This document shows positions 16,723 through 26,656 of a DNA stretch of 64,000 nt, in pieces. Positions within the stretch are counted from its first letter, which is position 1. Every line of letters starts with the position of its first letter. This DNA is from CAIVAT01 sp037137455 (GTDB lineage: Bacteria > Bacteroidota > Bacteroidia > Bacteroidales > FEN-979), in contig JBAXKG010000001.1 of assembly GCA_037137455.1 (NCBI GenBank), positions 62,001-126,000 on the forward strand, in the 5' to 3' direction. The translations under genes were made by a program, and so were the position numbers. Under the pieces are notes generated by a model. That model had not been told where the DNA came from. It ran no database searches and was given only the letters and a program-made list of their open reading frames with translations.

Positions 16723-17345
16723 ACATCATCTGGGATTGGAACGGAACATTGCTCGATGATGCCTGGCTGTGTGTGGATGTGATGAATGGCATGCTGAAAG
16801 AGAGAGACCTGCCCTTAAGAACGGTTGAAGAGTACAGGGAATTATTCGATTTCCCGGTAAAGGATTATTATTTAAAGCTGGGTTATGACTTTGATAAAGA
16901 GCCATTTGACGTTGTGGGCATGGAGTTTATCAGACGTTATAACAAAAGACAGGTTGAAACAAAGCTGCATCCGGAGGTTCATGAGGCGCTTGCCCTATTT
17001 AAGAAGCATGGCTTTTCACAGAATATCCTATCTGCCCGAGAACAAAATGAATTGATTTCCGAAACAAAGTCGTTGGGTGTTTTTGGTTACTTTGACCGGA
17101 TCCGCGGCCTCGACGACCATTATGCACACGGGAAAAACGATATTGGATTGCAACTTATTCAGGAGATAGGAGATAAAAAAGAAAAGATGTTGTTCATAGG
17201 TGATACACGGCACGATGCAGAAGTCGCCGCCGAAATCGGTATTGATTGTATCCTGGTTCCAAATGGACATCACAGTAATGAGCGTTTGCAGAAAATAAAT
17301 GCACCATTAATCTCATCTCTGAAACACTTAATCGAAATGTTATGA
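16695..17345 (+). CDS. HAD-superfamily hydrolase, phosphoglycolate-phosphatase-like
   Basis: The 216-aa protein starts with the HAD motif I IIWDWNGTLLDDAW, shows motif II near NILSAREQN, and motif IV FIGDTRHDAEVAAEIG. It has the cap domain typical of subfamily IA (Gph/beta-phosphoglucomutase-like). It would dephosphorylate a small phospho-metabolite in the cytoplasm. The stop overlaps the start of the large glycosidase gene by four bases (ATGA), so the two are likely co-translated, although a functional link is not evident. Confidence 0.85.
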   Translation: MMIELKNYSYIIWDWNGTLLDDAWLCVDVMNGMLKERDLPLRTVEEYRELFDFPVKDYYLKLGYDFDKEPFDVVGMEFIRRYNKRQVETKLHPEVHEALALFKKHGFSQNILSAREQNELISETKSLGVFGYFDRIRGLDDHYAHGKNDIGLQLIQEIGDKKEKMLFIGDTRHDAEVAAEIGIDCILVPNGHHSNERLQKINAPLISSLKHLIEML

Positions 17346-20300
17346 TAATATCGCATAAAGTATTTATTTGCTGTGTTTTATTGATATTTATTTCGCCTTT
17401 AAATGAAATGTTTTCGCAATCCAGCAAAGGTCAAAGTATACGCTTACACACGATTCCACTGACCAAGAAAAAAGAGGCATTTGCAGAAACGATCAACAAG
17501 CCATTAATTGGATTTGTCAGTTTAGAATCTTATGAAAATGCTGATGCAGAGATTAAAAATGCATATGATCAGTTAAAGGCATTCAGTGAATATTCTGCAG
17601 AATTTCTTACTTTGAAGGAATTAGAAAAACAGTTAAAGAAAAATGGAAAATTTTCAGTACTATGGATACACCGGCCCAATATTAGCGCTTTATCAGCTGC
17701 CGAAACCGATGAAAAATTGATAAAATCGTTAAAATCATATGTTGAAAGTGGCGGTAAATTACTGTTAACCCAACAAGCAGCTCATTATATTAATGTTCTC
17801 GGGCTGGAACCTATGGAACTGCAAGACAGCACCAAACAATGTGCAGATAATGGTAATGGGCGCCGGCTGGGGTTTCATGCATTCAGGGAACATCCTTTGT
17901 TCACAGGGCTGAATGGTGGTTCATATATCTGCAGGCCTTCGATGGATATTGGGACCAGAATCACTGGTTTTTTTGGTGATCATGTTCCTCAGAATGGCAA
18001 GGTGGTTGCGGTTGACTGGGATTACATATTTTTGCGCGAAGATTCTAAATTGGTGTTGGAATATACATTAGGCAAAGGCAAAGTATTAGCTGTGGGTGGT
18101 TATATGAATTTCACCATCCCGAATACAAACCGAACACATCTCACTTTATTTACAAAAAATTGTTTTAATTACCTGTCGGATAAATATAAGGGCCAACCTG
18201 AATATTATTGGAATTATACTTTAAATTCCGTAACTGCCTGCCCTCCCCGACCAATAACTGATCAACTTCTTATTGCTGTTCCACCTTCTGCAGGATGGGC
18301 AGTAAATTCAACTGATATTGATTTGAAACGACCTTTTGCTTCTGAAAATTTCTGGGATGTTGCCGGAGAGCGTTTGTTAACGATGGGTATTGAAAAGGGC
18401 GGCATTGAAGAGGTATGGGCTCATCCATTCATGGCCTTTCGGGATTGGGAGGCAGGTATCAGGTTTGACTATAAGGACACAATTTTTTGGCTCAGTGATG
18501 AACGACCTGAAATTATTGTTAACCCTGCCTATTTCTCAAGGCAATATAAATTTCCAAGGGCATATCTGAAAGAAGTGATAGTCAATGACCCGACTGAACC
18601 AAATGGTGTGATTCATTACGAGTACCGTGGTGTCTATTCTGCCGAATTGATCATACGGTTTAAATCGAACCTGCGGTGGATGTGGCCATACACAGATCGG
18701 GTAACCGGTTCGATATGCTATTCGTATGATAATGACCTCGATGCCATTACAATCCAGGATCAGTCGGGGGATCTTAACGTTATTATTGGAGGAACGAAGA
18801 AACCGGTTAAGCATATTATCGGACAATTTGATGGATTCAATTATATTAAAAAGGACAGCTTATTTCAAGGTATCCCAACAGTGAAGATGCAGGTGGCTGG
18901 TTTAATGTGTTATAAACTTGAAATGAATGATAATCTCGATGTAGTTTACAGCGCTTCCAGTGAAGGATACAGCATCACCCATGCTCAATTCAACAAGACG
19001 GTTCATGATCCGGGACAGGTTTATCTCAGCGCCATAAAACATTCCAAATATATTCTCTCAAACAGCCTGATGATAACAACTCCCGATAAGGATTTCAATA
19101 CCGGATACCGTTGGGCTTTACTGGCAACCGACCGCTTTTTCATCAACACCCCGGGAATGGGAAAAGCGCTTGTAGCGGGTTATTCAACCACCCAAAATGG
19201 CTGGGATGGTGGCCACAAGGTAAATGGCCGGCCAGGTTATGGCTGGTACTTTGGACGCGATGCCGAATGGAGCAGCTTTGCTTTGCTCGATTATGGCGAT
19301 TTCGGAAAGGTGAAGTCCCAACTCGAATTTTTCAACAAATACCAGGACCTGAACGGTAAAATCTTCCATGAAGCCAGCACTTCAGGGCTGATCCATTACG
19401 ATGCTGCTGATGCCACACCGTTGTATATTGTTCTTGCCGGAAAATATTTTCGTCACACCAATGATACTGCATTTCTCCGGGAAACATGGCCCAATGTTAA
19501 GCGTGCAATCGATTTTTGCTTTACTACCGACACTGATCGGGATCATTTGATCGAAAATACCAATGTGGGGCACGGATGGGTTGAGGGTGGCGAATTGTTT
19601 GGCTCCCATTCAACAATTTATATGGCTGGTTCATGGGGGGCAGCATTGACTGAAGCTGTAAACATGGCCCGATTCATGAACGACAATGAATCAGAAAGTT
19701 ATCAGAGTGAGGCGGAGGAGCAACGAAAAATCATCGACCGGGAATTCTGGAGTGATTCAGAAAACTTTTACGCATATGGTAAAAACAAGGATGGTTCATT
19801 TCGCCGTGAGCAAACCATTCTTCCGGCGGTACCAATCTATTTCAGGATGGCCGACCGTGAAAAAGCTTCTTTTGCCATGAAAAAAATCGCAGGGAATGTA
19901 TTTACCACAAATTGGGGGGTGCGCATACTTCGGGAAGATAGTCCATTGTTTAAACCTTCCGGTTATCATTATGGTAGTGTTTGGCCATTGTTTACAGGAT
20001 GGGCCTCCCTCGCGGAATATGCCACCGGCAATTCCATCCAGGGATATTCGCATATCATGAATAACCTGAATGTATACAAGAACTGGGGACTTGGTTTCGT
20101 TGAAGAGGTGCTGAACGGCGCTGAATATAAGCCTTCAGGGGTATGTGCTCATCAATGCTGGTCAGAAACAATGGTATTGCAGCCTTCAATTGAAGGCATG
20201 CTCGGACTGGATATCAAGGCGCAGGAACAGAAGATATTTTTTTCACCACAACTTCCTGCAATGTGGGATTCTCTAAAAGTTCAAAATATCAGGATTGCGG

Positions 20301-20830
20301 GTCAAAAAGTTGATTTTCATTTTTCACGAACCAATAAAGTATATGAATATCAATTTTCTCTGGACCAGGGAAGTCCGGTTCGCATTGAATTTATGCCCTT
20401 TTTCCCTGCCGGAACCCGATTAATTGGGGTTACACTCGATGGGAAAGCCGTTCCTTTTACATCATTTAAATCCCTCCAATCGATGACCCTGATGGTTTCA
20501 TTTGAACTTGGATCTGTTTCGAAACTCGTGGTGGAAACTGAGGGAGGAATGTCAGTATTGCCTGTGGTGGCTGATCCAAAACCCGGTGATGCTGCAGAAG
20601 GAATAAGGATCCTTTCCACTCGTCTGGCTGGAAATCGATACCAGGTAGAGGTGGAGGGCAAAGCAAGGAGTTCGGGAATCCTTGAATTTTGGTCGAACGG
20701 GCAGGATTTAAAGGATGTTGACAATGCCCGGTTCCTGAATAAGACCGGAATGATTTACAAATTTGCAGTAGATTTTGAGCCTTCAGAATCGAAATATCTG
20801 ACTAAGACAATCACTATTAATATTCCATAG
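17342..20830 (+). CDS. Large secreted six-hairpin glycosidase (GDE/GH133-like)
   Basis: The 1162-aa protein has a signal peptide (to about NEMFSQ), then an N-terminal alpha/beta region (about 50-275) resembling a glutamine-amidotransferase/beta-galactosidase-trimerisation fold (LLLTQQAAHYINVLGLEP, GKGKVLAVGGYMNF), a beta-sandwich part, and an (alpha/alpha)6 barrel from about residue 590 (YGWYFGRDAEW, GHGWVEGGELFG, SGYHYGSVWPLFTGWA). The barrel is like amylo-alpha-1,6-glucosidase/GDE_C proteins; the acid in GHGWVEGG is a candidate catalytic residue. The substrate is unknown. It is the first of three tandem glycosidase-like genes and is probably periplasmic. Confidence 0.75.
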   Translation: MIISHKVFICCVLLIFISPLNEMFSQSSKGQSIRLHTIPLTKKKEAFAETINKPLIGFVSLESYENADAEIKNAYDQLKAFSEYSAEFLTLKELEKQLKKNGKFSVLWIHRPNISALSAAETDEKLIKSLKSYVESGGKLLLTQQAAHYINVLGLEPMELQDSTKQCADNGNGRRLGFHAFREHPLFTGLNGGSYICRPSMDIGTRITGFFGDHVPQNGKVVAVDWDYIFLREDSKLVLEYTLGKGKVLAVGGYMNFTIPNTNRTHLTLFTKNCFNYLSDKYKGQPEYYWNYTLNSVTACPPRPITDQLLIAVPPSAGWAVNSTDIDLKRPFASENFWDVAGERLLTMGIEKGGIEEVWAHPFMAFRDWEAGIRFDYKDTIFWLSDERPEIIVNPAYFSRQYKFPRAYLKEVIVNDPTEPNGVIHYEYRGVYSAELIIRFKSNLRWMWPYTDRVTGSICYSYDNDLDAITIQDQSGDLNVIIGGTKKPVKHIIGQFDGFNYIKKDSLFQGIPTVKMQVAGLMCYKLEMNDNLDVVYSASSEGYSITHAQFNKTVHDPGQVYLSAIKHSKYILSNSLMITTPDKDFNTGYRWALLATDRFFINTPGMGKALVAGYSTTQNGWDGGHKVNGRPGYGWYFGRDAEWSSFALLDYGDFGKVKSQLEFFNKYQDLNGKIFHEASTSGLIHYDAADATPLYIVLAGKYFRHTNDTAFLRETWPNVKRAIDFCFTTDTDRDHLIENTNVGHGWVEGGELFGSHSTIYMAGSWGAALTEAVNMARFMNDNESESYQSEAEEQRKIIDREFWSDSENFYAYGKNKDGSFRREQTILPAVPIYFRMADREKASFAMKKIAGNVFTTNWGVRILREDSPLFKPSGYHYGSVWPLFTGWASLAEYATGNSIQGYSHIMNNLNVYKNWGLGFVEEVLNGAEYKPSGVCAHQCWSETMVLQPSIEGMLGLDIKAQEQKIFFSPQLPAMWDSLKVQNIRIAGQKVDFHFSRTNKVYEYQFSLDQGSPVRIEFMPFFPAGTRLIGVTLDGKAVPFTSFKSLQSMTLMVSFELGSVSKLVVETEGGMSVLPVVADPKPGDAAEGIRILSTRLAGNRYQVEVEGKARSSGILEFWSNGQDLKDVDNARFLNKTGMIYKFAVDFEPSESKYLTKTITINIP

Positions 20831-20834
20831 CCGG

Positions 20835-22949
20835 GTGGTAAAAAGATATATTTTACTTTTTCTTCTGACACAGGTTTCAGCAAGCGGTGCTGCGCAATTT
20901 CTTTCCAACCTGAAGGCCGTGAAAACGGATGCTATCTATACCACCTATGCAGCTCCACCTGCACGTTCGCATTATAAAACCGACCAGGGGTACCAGTTTC
21001 AGTGGTTTGATGACGGTTCGGGAGTAGAATTTATTTCCAAAGACGGTCCGAATTTTGGAATCGCTTTTCAAAATGAAAATCGTCTGATATTCAGGCTTCA
21101 GGAACTTTTCAGAGAACCAGTTGTTACAACTTCCTATAGTGATCTGGTGAAATATTTTTATTATCCGGTGAAGGATTTACGTGTTGAAGTATTCTTTGCT
21201 GCATATAGTTCTGAATTGGCAATAATACAATTTCGAATAATCAATGAAGGCCAATTCCCTGTCGCATTTACGGCAATACCATATCTTTACTATCCATCTT
21301 CCGATAGTACGCTTGAAATTGAGCATCAGTCAAATCCGGACGGCTATACATTTCCACTTCAGAAGAAACGCGATGGCTGGATGGTTGAGCACAACATTCC
21401 GTTGATCGAACATTTGTCAGGAAATCTGAAGTCCAGTCTGAAATATGATAGTGTTTTCACATTTTTATTAAAAAATGGTCAAAGCCAGGTTCACAAGAGA
21501 TCAGAACCATTAGCAAGTCTTAAGGAATCACTAAAGATGCAAAAAAGAGGCGCCTCTTTTATCAATGGGATAGCATGTTTTAGTTCCTTTCGGATTCAGC
21601 CAAGAGAATCGACCTCATTCAAAGTTTTTATTGAGCTGAACGAAGCACGGAAAACAATGTCGGAAGCGAGTCGTGAAGTATGCGAGACTATACAAAAAAG
21701 TGAGGAAGTGATTTTGAAAAATTTATCACTTGATCGATTAGTTGAAGAGGATGAGAATGCTTACGCGAATATCCCAAAGTTGACTTTCACTGACAAGGAT
21801 AGGGAGATGCTTTACTGGAGCTCCTTTTCGCTAATGCGACAATGCATGATGCCACCTGAAGGAGAATGCCGGCACAATTACTACGTTTTTTCACGTGAAC
21901 CACGATGGGGTTGGGGATATGGCGGGCAGGTGTTTCACGAAAGTCTGGCAATGTTGGCTTGGGTATATATGGATCCAAAAGGTGCGATGAATTCTCAGCG
22001 GGTTTTTATGGATCGTCAGAGACCAGATGGTTACATAAATTATCGCACCGGGCCATATTTGAATGAAACCATCGAAACGAATGGTAAACCGACCAGTTCG
22101 GCGCCTTGGTTCAACTATGAAAACTTCGAAATTTATAAAATCACCCGTGACAAGCAATTTTTAAAAGAGGCTTATGAATCTGGTAAAAAATTTTACCAAT
22201 ATTATTTAGCCAGCCGCGATTCAAACAGCAATGGTTTATGCGAATGGGGCGCTCATGCTGAATTGGAATCTGTACGCGATGCACGGGTAGCTGTTTGGGA
22301 TAAGGTTGGCTGGGCAGCTAATTTCGAAGGAGTTGATGTGAATTCTATGCTGGTTATGGAGGCAAAGTCGCTGGCAGAAATGGCGAAGTTATTGGGTCTG
22401 GCTGATGAATCTAAAAAATGGCAGGAAGACACAAGGCAGCGGAGTTCATTAATCAACAGCGCCATGTGGGATTCTGAAACCAGGTTTTATTACAATGTGA
22501 ACAAAAAAGATCAGTCTTTCAGTTTTCATTCACCAAATGATTTGAAGATAAAGGAGATCATTGGTTTTCTGCCACTTTGGGCCGGTGTGGCAGATAAGGA
22601 GAAAGCCGGATATCTGGTTGATAAAATGACTGACACTACTGAATTCTGGCGCCCTTTCGGTGTACCATCTCTCTCGGCTAAAAGTGATTATTATTGTCCG
22701 ATCGGTTATTGGAACGGTCCGGTATGGGTGCAGTGGGAATATCTGTTATTCCGGGGCCTTCGGGACAACGGCTATGAAAAAGTGGCGGATCAGCTTGCCG
22801 GTCGTGTTCTTGAAAATATGATTTACCATCTTAAAAAAGATCACGTTTTCTGGGAATTCTACAGCGCTGACGATTACCATGCCGGCTGGAACAAAACCTA
22901 CATCTGGGCGGGAATTGCAGCACTATTCCTTATAGAGAAGATTCAATAA
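20835..22949 (+). CDS. Secreted six-hairpin glycosidase, GH63/GH37-like (copy 1)
   Basis: The 704-aa protein begins at GTG 20835, four bases after the upstream stop, with a signal peptide (to about ASGAAQ). An N-terminal beta-sandwich is followed by an (alpha/alpha)6 barrel with EPRWGWGYGGQVFHESLAML, YWNGPVWVQWEYLLFRGL and FWEFYSADD, similar in layout to clan GH-G/GH63 enzymes (trehalase, mannosylglycerate hydrolase). It aligns closely with the next gene, including the order of motifs, so the two are tandem paralogues. The exact GH family and substrate cannot be set from sequence reading alone. Confidence 0.75.
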   Translation: MVKRYILLFLLTQVSASGAAQFLSNLKAVKTDAIYTTYAAPPARSHYKTDQGYQFQWFDDGSGVEFISKDGPNFGIAFQNENRLIFRLQELFREPVVTTSYSDLVKYFYYPVKDLRVEVFFAAYSSELAIIQFRIINEGQFPVAFTAIPYLYYPSSDSTLEIEHQSNPDGYTFPLQKKRDGWMVEHNIPLIEHLSGNLKSSLKYDSVFTFLLKNGQSQVHKRSEPLASLKESLKMQKRGASFINGIACFSSFRIQPRESTSFKVFIELNEARKTMSEASREVCETIQKSEEVILKNLSLDRLVEEDENAYANIPKLTFTDKDREMLYWSSFSLMRQCMMPPEGECRHNYYVFSREPRWGWGYGGQVFHESLAMLAWVYMDPKGAMNSQRVFMDRQRPDGYINYRTGPYLNETIETNGKPTSSAPWFNYENFEIYKITRDKQFLKEAYESGKKFYQYYLASRDSNSNGLCEWGAHAELESVRDARVAVWDKVGWAANFEGVDVNSMLVMEAKSLAEMAKLLGLADESKKWQEDTRQRSSLINSAMWDSETRFYYNVNKKDQSFSFHSPNDLKIKEIIGFLPLWAGVADKEKAGYLVDKMTDTTEFWRPFGVPSLSAKSDYYCPIGYWNGPVWVQWEYLLFRGLRDNGYEKVADQLAGRVLENMIYHLKKDHVFWEFYSADDYHAGWNKTYIWAGIAALFLIEKIQ

Positions 22950-22973
22950 GATTGTAGTAATATCACAAATTGT

Positions 22974-25118
22974 ATGAAAAAATCAATACTCCTTGCTTTT
23001 TACACTCTTTATGGATTGTTACTGGTCGCCCAGCAATTCAAGACCATCGAGGATTATGTGCGCATCAGCGCCAGGGCAGATGACCCGCTTTACACGACCT
23101 ATGCCGCTGCTATGTCGCGCTCACAACTATATGGAGACAAGGCTTACAAGATGGATTATTATTCCGATTGTCGTCCGGTCAGTTATTCGTCAGATAATGC
23201 CGGGATGATGTTTTGCATATGGAAGGTTGACGATGTCGTTATTCCCCGGATCGGAGAATTTCTTGTGAAACCGGTAGTTAAATTTTCTTTCCCTGATATG
23301 GCCATTATGGAGTATGAGCCAATTCGCGGGATCCTGGTAAAAGAGACATTCTTTGTCTACAGTTCGTCGATTGCGATAGTAGATATGGAGATTAAAAACA
23401 CAGATAAGATTCCGCATGAAGTTGCCGTTTATCCAATATTGGAAACATTTAATGATTCGCTTGGTATCGTAAGATATGATGGGACATCAGATGGGTATTT
23501 GACGCAGCGGTATGAAAGCCCCTATCGACTTATAAGCAGTCTGAAGATGGAATACGGATATCCCACGAGAGTCAGGGATTTTTTTACCAGCAACCGTGAA
23601 ACTGCATCGCATGGAGGATATTCAGGCGATATGAACAATTTTTACAATATAATAAAAACTGATTTTTATTCAGATAAACGAATCGATTCCCTGAACATGA
23701 AGCCGGATGGCTTTGTCGATTTTATCGCGTTGCACCTGAAGAAGCGATTGAAACCGGGTGAATCTGTCAATTTCAGGTATCTCCGTGGATCTCAGGATCA
23801 AAATGAAGAGCCTGCAAAACTTATCAGGATAGTCGATTCTATTAAGAATTTCATGCTCAAAACCTACTACGAAGACAATCTGATTCTGTATTCGAAGGTT
23901 CCCCGAATCGCTTTCAAAAGCCAATCAGAAAAGCTTGCTTACCTGAGCGCTTTTAACCTTGCCCGCGGATGCATGTACCCGCCATCAGGAAAAACGAAGT
24001 ACAACTTCTATGTGTTTTCGCGAAACCCTCTTTGGGGATGGGGCCATGGGCACCAGGTATTGCATGAGTCGCTCAGTATGATAGCCTATGCTTACATGGA
24101 TCCAAAATCGGCAGAAGGTTCACAACGGGTGTATATTGAACAGCAACGTGAAGACGGGTTGATTGCTTACCGGCATGGACCGCGCGGGTTGCAGGATTAT
24201 CCGCATAAAAATATGTCGACCACTTCGGCGCCGTTTTTCAATTGGATCAACCTTGAGATATATAAAGCTGGTAAAGACAAACAATTCCTGGCCGAAGCCT
24301 ATGCTTCAGGGAGCAGATATGTTGAATGGCTGATTAAAAACCGTGACACCGATCAGGATGGTACTTTTGAATGGGGACCGTATGGCATTATTGAAAATGT
24401 ACGTGACTGGTACAATGCAGTCTTCCAGGTTTCGGCCGAGCGCTATTTAGATGTCGACAAAGAGGATATTTCAGATGAATTGGAATGCCTTGACCTGACG
24501 TTGATGGTGATTAAGGAGGAACGGAGCCTGGCGAAGATGGCCAGCATTCTTGGAAAAACCTCAGAAGCAAAAAAATGGATGAACCTGGCCGACACAACTT
24601 CAAAGTTAGTGAATGAACGGATGTGGGATGAAACCTCGGGGTTTTATTACTCAGTCAACAAAAAGGATCACACCTTCCAGTTTATGACCCGTGACCTGAA
24701 ACGGCTGGAAATCATTGGGTTTCTGTCGCTTTGGGCAGAGGCAGTTCCAAAGGAGCGGGCAGCAAGATTGATTCAGACACTTACCGACACCACGAAATTC
24801 TGGCGGAAATACGGTGTTCCAACCCTCTCGGCACAGGATCCATGGTATAATTCTAATGTTGACTACTGCTGCAAATGGAATGGCCCGGTTTGGATGCTTT
24901 GGGATTACATGGTGTACGATGGCCTGCGGAGTTATGGATACAACGAAATCGCACATCAGCTTGCCGGAAAAATGGTCAGTGCAGTTACTGTTCAGCTTTC
25001 GAAGAACCATAACTATTGGGAGTCATACAGTCCCGACAACGAGGTGCTGAATTGCCCGACAAACTATATCTGGGACGCCATTATTGCGAAATTGCTGATT
25101 GATGAAAGTCAGAAATAG
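22974..25118 (+). CDS. Secreted six-hairpin glycosidase, GH63/GH37-like (copy 2)
   Basis: The 714-aa protein has a signal peptide (to about LLLVAQ) and the same plan as the previous gene: DPLYTTYAAAMSRSQLYG near the start, RNPLWGWGHGHQVLHESLSM, KWNGPVWMLWDYMVYDGL, and NYWESYSPDNEV. The barrel matches the GH63/GH37 clan layout. Copy 2 has inserted residues around NAVFQVSAERYLDVDK. Spacing to copy 1 is 24 bases, so they share a transcript. A promoter for the next gene lies inside its last codons. Confidence 0.75.
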   Translation: MKKSILLAFYTLYGLLLVAQQFKTIEDYVRISARADDPLYTTYAAAMSRSQLYGDKAYKMDYYSDCRPVSYSSDNAGMMFCIWKVDDVVIPRIGEFLVKPVVKFSFPDMAIMEYEPIRGILVKETFFVYSSSIAIVDMEIKNTDKIPHEVAVYPILETFNDSLGIVRYDGTSDGYLTQRYESPYRLISSLKMEYGYPTRVRDFFTSNRETASHGGYSGDMNNFYNIIKTDFYSDKRIDSLNMKPDGFVDFIALHLKKRLKPGESVNFRYLRGSQDQNEEPAKLIRIVDSIKNFMLKTYYEDNLILYSKVPRIAFKSQSEKLAYLSAFNLARGCMYPPSGKTKYNFYVFSRNPLWGWGHGHQVLHESLSMIAYAYMDPKSAEGSQRVYIEQQREDGLIAYRHGPRGLQDYPHKNMSTTSAPFFNWINLEIYKAGKDKQFLAEAYASGSRYVEWLIKNRDTDQDGTFEWGPYGIIENVRDWYNAVFQVSAERYLDVDKEDISDELECLDLTLMVIKEERSLAKMASILGKTSEAKKWMNLADTTSKLVNERMWDETSGFYYSVNKKDHTFQFMTRDLKRLEIIGFLSLWAEAVPKERAARLIQTLTDTTKFWRKYGVPTLSAQDPWYNSNVDYCCKWNGPVWMLWDYMVYDGLRSYGYNEIAHQLAGKMVSAVTVQLSKNHNYWESYSPDNEVLNCPTNYIWDAIIAKLLIDESQK

Positions 25119-25128
25119 TATACCTTTG
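25099..25128 (+). promoter_or_regulatory. Internal promoter for the GH172 gene (TTG-N19-TACCTTTG)
   Basis: TTG at 25099-25101 and an exact -7 box TACCTTTG at 25121-25128 are spaced by 19 bases. The element straddles the end of the upstream gene and lies 19 bases before the ATG at 25148. Confidence 0.65.
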
Positions 25129-25147
25129 CAGGTTGAAAGTGGGTTTT

Positions 25148-26647
25148 ATGAAAAAGTTTTTTTTCTTCGCCGGGATTACAGGTTTGATCTTTTTGTTAAG
25201 TTTGACATCATGCAATACAGGCTACCGCACCGATATTCAGCATTTGTTATCACCAGCTGCCCTGCCCTACCTGAAAAACAGCAAATTGATACAGGTTTCA
25301 AGTTATGATACTTCGGGAGGTAACGAAGATCATATAACAATTGCGCCTGGTAAAAAAGCAACCGTTTTTGATGCTGAAGGCCCCGGAATGATTGTAAGGA
25401 TGTGGTTTGCAATTGATTCCTGGGACCCATATTTTCTTCGTAGAATTGTAATCCGAATTTACTGGGATGATGAACCAAAACCATCTGTTGAGGTTCCTAT
25501 CGGTGATTTTTTCGGATGCGGATTTAAATACAAGCAGTATATTTCACAATTCATGGGCATGACGAGTGGCGGTTATTTCTGTTATTTCCCTATGCCTTTT
25601 GAACGTAAAGCCAGGATTGAGATTGCCAATGAAACAAGGCAGGAGGTCTTTGGTTTTTTTTACCAGGTTGACTATCAGAAATTTGAAGGTGCACTCGAGT
25701 CGGATGTAGCCTATTTTCATGCACAATGGAACAGGAGCATCAGAACCAATTACGACTCAAATTTTGTAATTCTTAATGCCGAGGGCAAGGGTCACCTTGT
25801 AGGCGTAAACCTCAACTTACAATCTTATGATGGCGGGCTTAGGTTTCTTGAAGGGGATGAGATGATTTATGTTGATGGAGAGAAGAGGCCCTCGATTCAC
25901 GGTACAGGAACAGGAGATTATTTTTCTGCCGGATGGTATTTCAACAAAGGAGAATTTAATGGTCAATATAACGGTTTAATTTACAAGAACGATACGTTGG
26001 GACAAATTGCCGCTTACCGCTTTTATATTATGGATCCCATACCGTTTAAGAAAAATATTAAGGTCACTATCGAACATGGCCATGGTAACCAGGATATTGC
26101 CGACTATAGTTCCACGGCATATTGGTACCAAATGGAATCCCATAAAACATTCCCTCATTTTCCCGTAGCTGGCCAGAGGATTCCCTTGCGAATTGTTAAA
26201 CCAGTACGTATGTACGAAGCGGAGAAGTTGAAATTCAAGCTGGAGGGGTTAAAGTCGAAGGTTATTGATATGTCTGACTATGGGCCTGAATGGGGTGATA
26301 ACAAACAGATAGTAATTGAAGCCCGGGATAAATCATCATTTGGTCTTGAAATTAATGGACTCAAGGAGTCTGTTTATGATATGAAACTTTACTATTCAAC
26401 AGGTCCGGGTTACGGCAACGCAGATATTTATGTTAACAATATAAAGGCCGGAACAATCAACGGATATTCACCCCACATTTTACCAAATGGCAAGGTAACC
26501 CTTACAGGGTTGAAAACACAGACAGGATCTGTGGAGATCCGTTTTGTGGTTACCGGGAAAGATAATCTGTCAAAGGGATATTTCATCGGCCTCGATGGGG
26601 TTAGCATGGAACCAAAGCGCGTTTACATTCCTGAAAAATCCATCTGA
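25148..26647 (+). CDS. GH172 (DUF2961) surface lipoprotein
   Basis: The 499-aa protein starts at ATG 25148 (an earlier TTG at 25133 is next to the promoter box) with a lipoprotein leader ending LSLTSC. The core matches DUF2961, now GH172: EGPGMIVRMWFAIDS, YWDDEPKPSVEVPIGDFFG, and GTGTGDYFSAGWYFN with the acid of the TGDYF motif. GH172 members cleave fructofuranose or D-arabinofuranose-type linkages (difructose anhydride, D-arabinan). A C-terminal beta-sandwich (about 360-499) may bind carbohydrate. It is probably anchored to the outer membrane or periplasm. Confidence 0.85.
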   Translation: MKKFFFFAGITGLIFLLSLTSCNTGYRTDIQHLLSPAALPYLKNSKLIQVSSYDTSGGNEDHITIAPGKKATVFDAEGPGMIVRMWFAIDSWDPYFLRRIVIRIYWDDEPKPSVEVPIGDFFGCGFKYKQYISQFMGMTSGGYFCYFPMPFERKARIEIANETRQEVFGFFYQVDYQKFEGALESDVAYFHAQWNRSIRTNYDSNFVILNAEGKGHLVGVNLNLQSYDGGLRFLEGDEMIYVDGEKRPSIHGTGTGDYFSAGWYFNKGEFNGQYNGLIYKNDTLGQIAAYRFYIMDPIPFKKNIKVTIEHGHGNQDIADYSSTAYWYQMESHKTFPHFPVAGQRIPLRIVKPVRMYEAEKLKFKLEGLKSKVIDMSDYGPEWGDNKQIVIEARDKSSFGLEINGLKESVYDMKLYYSTGPGYGNADIYVNNIKAGTINGYSPHILPNGKVTLTGLKTQTGSVEIRFVVTGKDNLSKGYFIGLDGVSMEPKRVYIPEKSI

Positions 26648-26656
26648 TAACAAAAA

